Part shown: positions 1-5,178 of the stretch, piece by piece
How positions within the stretch are numbered: the stretch's first letter is position 1
Layout of the letters: the number at the start of each line of letters is the position of its first letter
From: Clostridia bacterium
GTDB taxonomy: Bacteria; Bacillota; Clostridia; Oscillospirales; Acutalibacteraceae
Reading direction: 5' to 3'
Assembly (NCBI GenBank): GCA_017381395.1
Contig: JAFOCH010000150.1
Span: 1 to 6,376 of the forward strand
Length of the DNA stretch: 6,376 nt
Position numbers and translations under genes: made by a program
Notes under the pieces: model-generated
Database searches by the model: none
Told to the model about the DNA's origin: nothing
The model's input: only the letters and a program-made list of their open reading frames with translations

Positions 1-572
1 AACAGCATATCGGCGGTAATTTCGGCAATCGATTCGGTCGTTCCCGCGATGTCGATTCGCACGGGGTGACGGCTATAAAGCGCCGAAAGCAGATTAAAGC
101 AAACCCGCCAATTCGGCTCGTCGTCGTACATTCTGATCTCCTGACCGATTATGCCCTGTTCCTTTTCGACCGTTTCGACGGTAAAAAAGGGGTGGCGAAC
201 AAACTCGAGCAGAATATCGAAATTTTCCTCAAACTGCGAAGTGCAGGAGAAAAGGTAGCAGGTGCGGTCGAAGGAAGTATATGCGTTTGCATAAGCGCCC
301 GTTTTGGCATATCTTTCGAATGCGTTTCCGTCCTCGCTCTCGAACAGCTTGTGTTCGAGGAAATGGGCGGTTCCCTCGGGAATGGAGGTAAACTCGTCGG
401 TATCGGCCAAACGGAACTTTGTATCAATCGAGCCGTACTTTGTACCAAAAATAGCATGGGCCGATGAATAGTCGGGCTTTGACATTATATAAATTCTCAG
501 TCCCGATGAATGTGTCGCTTCGATATAGCTTTCGCCGAGGGTTTCGCATTTTATGAGCTTTTTTTCAATCAT
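1..572 (-). CDS. ymfH: M16 (insulinase-family) zinc peptidase, YmfH type, partial
   Basis: This is the N-terminal 190 residues of an M16-family metallopeptidase; the C-terminus lies beyond the left edge. The inverted zinc motif HFLEH is at residues 70-74 (H70 and H74 bind zinc, E73 is the catalytic base). The downstream acidic segment EKEQGIIGQEI (about 136-146) supplies the distal ligand, most likely E145, with E138 as the accessory Glu. The start is ATG at 572-570, which overlaps the TGA of the upstream ymfF as ATGA. An AGGAG (complement of 581-585) lies 8 nt before it, so translation is probably coupled to ymfF. Known of the family: in Bacillus the ymfF/ymfH pair lies in the ymf cluster, and database names tie these proteins to 5-aminopentanol modification of elongation factor P. 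Whether this protein does that job here is inference. It is expected to be cytosolic since no signal peptide is visible. The family assignment is very safe; the substrate is unknown. Confidence 0.93.
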   Translation of the reverse strand, partial: MIEKKLIKCETLGESYIEATHSSGLRIYIMSKPDYSSAHAIFGTKYGSIDTKFRLADTDEFTSIPEGTAHFLEHKLFESEDGNAFERYAKTGAYANAYTSFDRTCYLFSCTSQFEENFDILLEFVRHPFFTVETVEKEQGIIGQEIRMYDDEPNWRVCFNLLSALYSRHPVRIDIAGTTESIAEITADML

Positions 573-1855
573 TTTTTCATCTCCTCGGTGGCTTTAAGTC
601 GGTAAACTGTGTCAAGTTTAAGTGAATTTGCAACGTGGATAATGTCATCCCTCGTCACCGAGCGGACAAGCTCGCCCATCTCGTCGGGGGTCGGCGGATT
701 AGCCGAGTGAACTCGATCGGCATAGTAGCGGTCGATTACCGACTGGGAATCGCCGAGCGAACGGAAGGATTCGCAAAGTGACTTTTTCGACGCGTCGAGA
801 AGCGAATCGTCAAAATCACCGTTTTTGAGGCGGTTAAGCTGATTAAGAATTTCGTCATACGTCTTATCCATATTGGCGAATTCAACGCCGCTGTCAACCG
901 TGAGAAATCCCTTTCGACGATTGGTACGAGATGCACAGTAATAGCAAAGACTCATTTTTTCGCGGACGTTATCAAAGAGGAGCGAGTATGGACCGCCGCC
1001 AAAAAGGTCAGAAAGCACCATCAGTCGATAGGTGTCGCGGTCGTCGCCATAGCTGCTTGAACGGAAGCCGAGTACAAGCTTTCCTTGATTTACCGCCATT
1101 CTATCCTCGATTTCGGAAACAACGGCTTTTGCAGGGCTGACGACAGGGGGAATAATCGGCTCGGGGTGACGCTCGATGGCTTCAAAGGCGGATTTCAAGC
1201 GGTCAATTACGCTTTCGTCCGGCTCGGCGGCAAGATAACCGACGCGTATAAAGGCGGTGGACAGCACCCTTTTCCACGCGGTGAAAAGGTCGACTGCGGT
1301 GAGAGCAAGCTGGCCCTCGCGGCTACCGTAACGGGCGATGCTTGCGGGTTCTCCCTTTAAAAGCTCGGACTCACAACGATAAAGGGCATAGTTGCGCTTG
1401 TTATTGATTTCGCCCTCAATTTTTTCCACCATTAAGCGACGCTCTTTTTGAAAACTCTTTTCGTCAAAGCGGTCATCTTCGACAAGGGGATTGAAAATGA
1501 GGGAAATGAGCATATCGGCACATTCCCCGACGATATTACGGTCGTCGAGGGAATATTTGTTTTCAATTGATGTGATCGACATTTTCAGCACCTGGGAATC
1601 TCCACGCTTTTCGCACGAGCATTCCAGATTGGCGCCATAGAGATTGTCGAGTCGACGGCTGATTATCAGCGAGGTAGGATACTCCTTTGAGCAGCCGGTC
1701 AGCAAAAAGGGTAAAAGCGCATTGGCCGATGCCGTTTCGGCCACCAAAGGAAGCTCGAATTCGACCGACAGACGCGCCGTTTTGAACCTGGTTGTCGGGA
1801 TGTAAACGCCGACTACACCGAGGGCAATTTCATTTTTTATAATTTTTTCTGTCAT
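569..1855 (-). CDS. ymfF: M16-family peptidase homologue lacking the zinc motif, YmfF type
   Basis: The 428-residue length is normal for one M16 polypeptide of two homologous halves. Where a catalytic M16 protein has HxxEH, this one reads LLPFLLTGCSKEYP (47-60), so it cannot bind zinc in the usual way. The following RRLDNLYGA (67-75) is typical of YmfF-like sequences. In the C-terminal half, FGGGPYSLLFDNVREK (285-300) and nearby Tyr residues (305-306) match the R/Y substrate-binding motif of non-catalytic M16B subunits. It therefore probably forms a heterodimer with the catalytic YmfH encoded just downstream. The start at 1855 is supported by a GGAGA (complement of 1863-1867) 7 nt upstream and an extended -10 box further up. 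It is the first gene of a ymfF-ymfH operon with a 4-nt overlap. A role with EF-P modification is family-level knowledge, not shown here. Confidence 0.9.
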   Translation of the reverse strand: MTEKIIKNEIALGVVGVYIPTTRFKTARLSVEFELPLVAETASANALLPFLLTGCSKEYPTSLIISRRLDNLYGANLECSCEKRGDSQVLKMSITSIENKYSLDDRNIVGECADMLISLIFNPLVEDDRFDEKSFQKERRLMVEKIEGEINNKRNYALYRCESELLKGEPASIARYGSREGQLALTAVDLFTAWKRVLSTAFIRVGYLAAEPDESVIDRLKSAFEAIERHPEPIIPPVVSPAKAVVSEIEDRMAVNQGKLVLGFRSSSYGDDRDTYRLMVLSDLFGGGPYSLLFDNVREKMSLCYYCASRTNRRKGFLTVDSGVEFANMDKTYDEILNQLNRLKNGDFDDSLLDASKKSLCESFRSLGDSQSVIDRYYADRVHSANPPTPDEMGELVRSVTRDDIIHVANSLKLDTVYRLKATEEMKK

Positions 1856-1898
1856 TAGTATATCTCCGTTTCGTTATATACCATTAGTTTTATCAAGT

Positions 1899-1907
1899 AT
1901 TATATCA
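1899..1907 (-). promoter_or_regulatory. Extended -10 promoter element for ymfF-ymfH
   Basis: The minus strand reads TGATATAAT here (TATAAT is the complement of 1899-1904, TG of 1906-1907), a perfect extended -10. It lies about 43 nt before the ymfF start codon, leaving a short leader with a good ribosome binding site. No good -35 is seen at 16-18 nt; extended -10 promoters often tolerate this. Confidence 0.6.
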
Positions 1908-1954
1908 TATATAATCCCTCTGCGCTACAAAATCGTGAAATTTTATAAAAAAAG

Positions 1955-2135
1955 AAAAGGGGCGATTTGTGACGGAAAGGGACAGGTGGTAGAGGAAAAG
2001 GGCATTTTGTAGCGAAAGGTGGATGTGGGGATTGAGGAAAATGGGTGCGAAGTTGGGGAAAACGGGTGCGGTCGGGAAAGCGAGTGTGCGGATTGTGAAA
2101 AACAGTGTGCGGATTGGGGAAAAGTGGGTGAAAAA
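1955..2135. repeat. Degenerate ~20-bp G/A-rich tandem repeat in a 324-nt gene gap
   Basis: The gap 1856-2179 holds, besides the ymfF promoter, at least eight degenerate units of 18-25 bp. On the plus strand each begins with a G-rich run and ends in GAAA(A). Unit starts fall at about 1959, 1979, 2000, 2018, 2043, 2064, 2082 and 2104. The best matched pair shares GTGTGCGGATTG (2084-2095 and 2105-2116); the second half follows roughly GGGTGCGGATTGGGGAAAA. Early units (1959-2017) instead carry TTTGT or TTTTGT in the middle. The plus strand is strongly purine-biased. An open frame on the minus strand across it gives only a low-complexity Ser/Pro/His/Phe peptide with no recognisable domain and no good ribosome binding site, so it is not called as a gene. 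No hairpin with a T-run is seen for the methyltransferase upstream. Function unknown. Confidence 0.75.
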
Positions 2136-2179
2136 TGCTTCTTTGTGCGAGTTGGGTGGAGGGTCAACGCGAGCGCGGG

Positions 2180-3211
2180 TTAGATAAAATAAAAATTGGT
2201 GTCCCAGGCGGGAAGTCCTTTAAAATGCCGCATATAAAGTCGGTAATCGTCGCGGATTTCGGCTACTTTAAGCGGCAGGGCGAAATAATCCTCGGTGCGA
2301 TGGTAGCAGGCAATTTGCAACTTTGGCTTGTGGGCTAAAATAGTTTCCTTTGCGCCGACGATTGCCGCCGTTTCTCCGCCCTCGAGGTCCATTTTGACGA
2401 GGGTTGCCTCCTTGCCCTCGAGGATATTGTCAAGCGAACTTGCGGCAATCCTTTCGCCCGAGGTAGCTTGGGCATGATTTCGGCCGCCGTGGGTATTAAA
2501 AATAAGCTCGTTTTCGCCCGACGAAATGGCGAGGTTAAATAGCGAGATGTTTTCCATTTCCTCGGTCGCCTTTTGAAGCCGCGTAAAACTCTTTTTGGTC
2601 GGCTCGACGGCGTAAATATGGGTATATCCGCCGACGTGGGAAATAAATTCCTCCACCGTATCACCGACAAACGCACCGAGGTCAACAAACACCTCGTTGT
2701 CGGTCGGTTTGATTATATTTTGCCACGCTTCGTCGGGGTGGCTTTCGCAATTCGAGAGATGCTTTATATCGCCGCTGAGTCTATAACGGATGCACTCCTC
2801 AAAGGTTTTTCGCGAAAGGTCGTCGGCTAGCATTGAATAGACCTTTTCGAGCTCGTCTCGATGCTCCCTCGCATATTCGAGGTCAAAAATTCCGTCACCG
2901 ATTACGGCAACATCGGGGGCATAAAGCTCCCTTTCACCCGCGATTCGATAAATATTTTCGAGCACCTCGGGACGCGAGCTGCCAAAGCACAAAAGGACGA
3001 TTATATCTCCGTCACGCTCGACCGCTTCCGCATAGCTCGAAACGGTAAATCCGCGAAACTGCTGATGCCGCACAAAGCCGTCACTGGCAAAAACGCCGCT
3101 GACCGAAATCCCACGTCTTATAAGCTCGTCGAGAATTTTATCAGCACCGTTTCCCATGCCATAGAGCCAAATCGGCTTTTTGGTCAATGATAGCTTTTTC
3201 CACATATCCAT
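2180..3211 (-). CDS. FkbM-family SAM-dependent methyltransferase
   Basis: The 343-residue protein has two parts. Residues 1 to about 100 hold a Rossmann-like segment with KPIWLYGMGNGADKIL (about 12-27), resembling the nucleotide-binding-like N-domains found fused to FkbM or sugar-modifying enzymes. The C-terminal part is an FkbM methyltransferase: motif I VDLGAFVGDT (176-185), the acidic motif II residue in AVEPTKKSF (E203), and the characteristic KMDLEGGE (273-280) followed by IACYHR (about 300-305). FkbM enzymes O-methylate sugars or other small or surface molecules; the acceptor here is unknown. The longest frame begins at 3250, but that ATG overlaps the -10 box of the gene's own promoter and has no ribosome binding site. 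The ATG at 3211 has GGTGA 7 nt upstream and is preferred (a further ATG lies at 3205). It is transcribed divergently from the PAP2 phosphatase gene. No clear terminator follows. Confidence 0.9.
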   Translation of the reverse strand: MDMWKKLSLTKKPIWLYGMGNGADKILDELIRRGISVSGVFASDGFVRHQQFRGFTVSSYAEAVERDGDIIVLLCFGSSRPEVLENIYRIAGERELYAPDVAVIGDGIFDLEYAREHRDELEKVYSMLADDLSRKTFEECIRYRLSGDIKHLSNCESHPDEAWQNIIKPTDNEVFVDLGAFVGDTVEEFISHVGGYTHIYAVEPTKKSFTRLQKATEEMENISLFNLAISSGENELIFNTHGGRNHAQATSGERIAASSLDNILEGKEATLVKMDLEGGETAAIVGAKETILAHKPKLQIACYHRTEDYFALPLKVAEIRDDYRLYMRHFKGLPAWDTNFYFI

Positions 3212-3218
3212 TACCGTT

Positions 3219-3223
3219 TCACC
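3219..3223 (-). promoter_or_regulatory. Ribosome binding site fixing the methyltransferase start at 3211
   Basis: The minus strand reads GGCGGTGA with the GGTGA core on 3219-3223, 7 nt before ATG 3211. Nothing comparable precedes the ATG at 3250, which also lies inside the -10 box. Confidence 0.6.
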
Positions 3224-3248
3224 GCCCGAAAATAATACTAATGCAGAC

Positions 3249-3278
3249 ATTATACCATATTTTCGGCGGTAATATCAA
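3249..3278 (-). promoter_or_regulatory. Sigma-A-type promoter for the methyltransferase
   Basis: On the minus strand: -35 TTGATA (3278-3273), an 18-nt spacer, and -10 TATAAT (3254-3249) extended by TGG (TGnTATAAT). Transcription should start near 3242, giving a leader of about 30 nt to ATG 3211. Confidence 0.8.
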
Positions 3279-3292
3279 CAAAGTAGTGTTGA
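3275..3292. promoter_or_regulatory. Inverted repeat between divergent promoters, candidate shared operator
   Basis: TCAACA (3275-3280), a 6-nt spacer and TGTTGA (3287-3292) form a perfect 6+6 inverted repeat. It covers parts of both -35 boxes (3273-3278 minus, 3289-3294 plus), so one bound dimer could block both genes. Caution: four of the six bases in each arm are the TTGA of a -35 consensus, so part of the symmetry is expected from back-to-back promoters. Confidence 0.4.
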
Positions 3293-3316
3293 AAAAATTT
3301 AATATAGTGGTATAAT
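3289..3316 (+). promoter_or_regulatory. Sigma-A-type promoter for the PAP2 phosphatase gene
   Basis: -35 TTGAAA (3289-3294), a 16-nt spacer, and -10 TATAAT (3311-3316) extended by TGG. The expected start of transcription is near 3323, after the ATG at 3320, so that ATG should not be used. Confidence 0.8.
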
Positions 3317-3333
3317 TAAATGGCAAAAAAGAT

Positions 3334-3338
3334 GGGAG
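3334..3338 (+). promoter_or_regulatory. Ribosome binding site fixing the phosphatase start
   Basis: GGGAG lies 5 nt before ATG 3344 and 8 nt before the adjacent in-frame ATG 3347. Either could be used; the earlier one was chosen for the coordinates. Confidence 0.65.
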
Positions 3339-3343
3339 AATAT

Positions 3344-3883
3344 ATGATGAATTGGTTACAATCGACTGATTTTGCAATTCTCGACTGGATAGCCGAAAAT
3401 TTGCATTGTGCATTTTTAGACCTCTTTTTCCCCGCCTTTTCTTTTTTAGGAAACGGTGGATGGTTTTTTATTCTGACGGCGGTGGTTATGCTCTGCTTTA
3501 AGCGGACGAGAAAGGTCGGGCTGGCAATAGGACTTGCGCTTATTTTCGGGCTTATTTTCGGCAACCTGACGCTAAAACCGCTTGTTGCAAGGGTTCGCCC
3601 CTTTGACGCGAGGCCGTACATCGAGCTGATTATCAGTAAACCGAGCGAATTTTCATTTCCGTCGGGTCACACACTCGCCGCATTCGAAACGGCGGCGGCA
3701 ATATTCATGTTTAATAAAAAATGGGGGACTTACGCGCTCGTTTTTGCGGCGGTGATGGGCTTTTCGCGGCTGTATTTATACGTTCATTATCCGAGCGACG
3801 TTATCGCAGGAGCCATTCTCGGCTCGGCATTCGGCATTGTCGCGGCGGTTATCATTCGCCGAATTTTTAAAAAGGCGAAATAA
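3344..3883 (+). CDS. PAP2-family integral membrane phosphatase
   Basis: This 179-residue membrane protein carries the complete PAP2 acid-phosphatase signature. Motif C1 KX6RP is K78 to R85-P86 (KPLVARVRP). Motif C2 PSGHT is at 106-110, with catalytic H109. Motif C3 SRX5HX3D is S141-R142, H148 and D152. About five hydrophobic segments are seen (roughly 30-52, 58-77, 111-123, 129-147, 153-171). Members remove phosphate from lipid phosphates or pyrophosphates such as undecaprenyl pyrophosphate (BcrC type), phosphatidic acid or phosphatidylglycerol phosphate; the sequence alone does not tell which. The longest frame starts at 3320, but this precedes the predicted transcription start; ATG 3344 (or 3347) follows a GGGAG. 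The lipoprotein gene begins 42 nt after the stop with no strong terminator between, so the two are probably co-transcribed. Confidence 0.92.
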   Translation: MMNWLQSTDFAILDWIAENLHCAFLDLFFPAFSFLGNGGWFFILTAVVMLCFKRTRKVGLAIGLALIFGLIFGNLTLKPLVARVRPFDARPYIELIISKPSEFSFPSGHTLAAFETAAAIFMFNKKWGTYALVFAAVMGFSRLYLYVHYPSDVIAGAILGSAFGIVAAVIIRRIFKKAK

Positions 3884-3925
3884 TTTTTACACCAATCAAG
3901 CTTTTTTTAGTAAAAGGAGTTTTTT

Positions 3926-4774
3926 ATGAAAAACATCAAACGATTGATTGCAATTATTTTGGCGGCGGTAATGCTGCTTTGTGTAGTTTCCTGCGGCGAA
4001 AATGAAAAGGACGGCACCGATACGGCTTCGACAAGCTCTAAGGTTTCGTCGGAGGAAACACCTTCCGAATACACCCCGTCGGACAGCACGTCGGAGGAAG
4101 AAGCAAAGGTAAAAAACGCCGTTGTCCGCTACTTTAAATACGCTCCGGGCGGCAAGCTGAAAACAACCTACGACGTCGACTATTCGGTCGAGGGTACCAT
4201 CACTGTAAACGCCTTTGACAAGAATAATTATAAAACCGGCTCGACCGTTTACGACTATGACGAAAACGGACTGGTCGTTTACTGCTCCGAAAGGGACAAG
4301 GATGGCAACGAGCTTCACTACACCACCTACGAATTTAACAACATCGGCAAGGTTGACACCGAATATTACTACGAGGAGGAGGCACTCCGCAGAACCTCAA
4401 AGTACGAATACGATAACAACGGCAACCTGGTCGGCAAAAAGGTAGAAACGGTAGGCGACAACACGGTATATAAATGGGAGTATATCCGCGACGGCGGCTA
4501 TCTGCATACCATATATATTTCGACCGACTTTATGCAAAACGCCGAGGGCTACACCTTTGCAAACAATGCCGACGGCAAGCTGTATCAAAAAATGCATTCT
4601 AAAAACGGCTACACCACCGACTACGCCCTCTACGACTATGACAAAAGCGGCAAAATGAACTATCGCGGTCACTTTGACCCAAGTAACAATCTGGTCGAAT
4701 ACTATGAATTTAAATACGGGGCTGCCGACGACCTCGCCGCCGAAGCTTTCTTTAACACCGGAATAATGGACTAA
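3926..4774 (+). CDS. Secreted lipoprotein with YD-like (RHS-type) repeats
   Basis: The 282-residue protein begins with a lipoprotein signal peptide: KNIKR, a hydrophobic stretch (7-20), then lipobox VVSC with C23 as the lipidated residue. A Ser/Thr/Glu-rich linker (about 24-62) should span the outer wall. Residues about 105-265 hold roughly six degenerate units of 21-27 residues of the form Y-x-Y/F-D/N-x-x-G-x-L, e.g. YDYDENG (109-115), YEFNNIG (135-141), YEYDNNG (160-166), YTFANNADG (209-217) and YDYDKSG (236-242). These resemble YD/RHS beta-strand repeats, but the protein lacks the length and C-terminal toxin of true RHS proteins. It is probably displayed on the outer face of the membrane; the ligand is unknown. 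AGGAG (3915-3919) lies 6 nt before the start. It follows the PAP2 gene closely and ends before a hairpin and an intrinsic terminator. Confidence 0.85.
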   Translation: MKNIKRLIAIILAAVMLLCVVSCGENEKDGTDTASTSSKVSSEETPSEYTPSDSTSEEEAKVKNAVVRYFKYAPGGKLKTTYDVDYSVEGTITVNAFDKNNYKTGSTVYDYDENGLVVYCSERDKDGNELHYTTYEFNNIGKVDTEYYYEEEALRRTSKYEYDNNGNLVGKKVETVGDNTVYKWEYIRDGGYLHTIYISTDFMQNAEGYTFANNADGKLYQKMHSKNGYTTDYALYDYDKSGKMNYRGHFDPSNNLVEYYEFKYGAADDLAAEAFFNTGIMD

Positions 4775-4775
4775 T

Positions 4776-4816
4776 GCGGTTTTAACAAATCGGCACCGAC
4801 GCTTTGTTAAAACTGC
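4776..4816 (+). other. Long stem-loop just after the lipoprotein stop codon
   Basis: GCGGTTTTAACAAA (4776-4789) pairs with TTTGTTAAAACTGC (4803-4816): a 14-bp stem with one G-T wobble and a 13-nt loop, beginning 1 nt after the TAA. It has no immediate T-run (the first T7 is about 15 nt later, at about 4832). It may be a 3'-end protecting hairpin, part of a compound terminator, or an inverted repeat bound by a protein. Confidence 0.6.
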
Positions 4817-4850
4817 TTAGTTTCAAATAAATTTTTTTCCAAATTTTTTC

Positions 4851-4885
4851 AAAGCTCTTCTCGATTTTTGAGGGGGAGCTTTTTT
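4851..4885 (+). terminator. Intrinsic terminator of the phosphatase-lipoprotein unit
   Basis: AAAGCTCTTCTC (4851-4862) pairs with GAGGGGGAGCTTT (4870-4882) around a 7-nt loop, with some G-T pairs and one bulge. T4880-T4885 follows. The form is that of a Rho-independent terminator reading on the plus strand and it separates the lipoprotein from the regulator gene. Confidence 0.7.
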
Positions 4886-4920
4886 GTGTGTCATAATCAC
4901 ATTTAGAAGATATAGGGGTT

Positions 4921-4949
4921 TTGACAATAGCAGACATACTGTATATAGG
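4921..4949 (+). promoter_or_regulatory. Possible distal promoter, weak -10
   Basis: A perfect -35 TTGACA (4921-4926) is followed after 17 nt only by TATAGG (4944-4949). The poor -10 makes this tentative. If real it would add a leader of more than 200 nt to the regulator gene. Confidence 0.3.
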
Positions 4950-5044
4950 CAGTGAATCTTTTTTGGTAAATTTATTATAAATGTGAACAAATTGTAAATT
5001 GTAATATTTCTGTAACTTGTTTTGTGGTTTTTTTGCATTTTGAC

Positions 5045-5073
5045 TTGAAAAATCAGTTTGATTTGTGTAAAAT
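5045..5073 (+). promoter_or_regulatory. Sigma-A-type promoter for the PucR/CdaR-like regulator
   Basis: -35 TTGAAA (5045-5050), a 17-nt spacer, and -10 TAAAAT (5068-5073). Transcription should start near 5080, giving a leader of about 99 nt. No other gene is present between the terminator and this gene; the rest of 4886-5148 is AT-rich regulatory DNA. Confidence 0.65.
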
Positions 5074-5076
5074 GAA

Positions 5077-5092
5077 TATGTAAATTTACATA
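5077..5092. promoter_or_regulatory. Perfect 16-bp palindrome at the predicted transcription start
   Basis: TATGTAAATTTACATA is a perfect palindrome starting 3 nt after the -10 box and covering the expected +1. This is the classical place for a repressor site. The 9-mer GTAAATTTA inside it recurs at 4966-4974, and GTAAATT recurs at 4994-5000, so there may be extra half-sites upstream. Autoregulation by the downstream gene product is possible but inferred. Confidence 0.5.
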
Positions 5093-5163
5093 ATCGGTCA
5101 ACTTTGCGGAGAAATTTGTATATTATGACAAGTGCCGGCCGATAAATCATGTGTAAAAAAGAG

Positions 5164-5169
5164 AGAGGG
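5164..5169 (+). promoter_or_regulatory. Ribosome binding site fixing the regulator start at 5179
   Basis: AGAGGG lies 9 nt before ATG 5179. The upstream in-frame ATG 5149 has no purine-rich site before it, and its first ten codons would contain this binding site. Confidence 0.7.
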
Positions 5170-5178
5170 ATTTTTAGC

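Noticed and set aside
66..467. 133-codon plus-strand open frame opposite ymfH
   Set aside because: The minus strand encodes a clear M16 protein with HFLEH; the plus frame has no recognisable domain.
1955..2135. CRISPR array or minisatellite of exact repeats
   Set aside because: Units are degenerate, contiguous without distinct spacers, and of uneven length; no cas genes are present.
1943..2167. 74-codon minus-strand open frame across the repeat, with a repetitive Ser/Pro/His/Phe peptide
   Set aside because: It only reflects the degenerate repeat; units of 18-25 bp do not keep frame, no ribosome binding site is evident, and no domain is recognisable.
3896..4318. 140-codon minus-strand open frame opposite the lipoprotein gene
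   Set aside because: The plus-strand gene has a signal peptide, lipobox, repeats and ribosome binding site; the reverse frame is its shadow, rich in hydrophobic residues from Tyr/Asp codons read backwards.
4937..4954. LexA-like TACTG-N8-CAGTG site
   Set aside because: It resembles the E. coli LexA box but has an 8-nt instead of 10-nt spacer, and Firmicutes LexA uses a different sequence (CGAAC-N4-GTTCG type); at most a chance weak inverted repeat.
5117..5132. Imperfect palindrome TTGT-N8-ACAA in the regulator leader
   Set aside because: Only four-base arms in AT-rich sequence; expected by chance.
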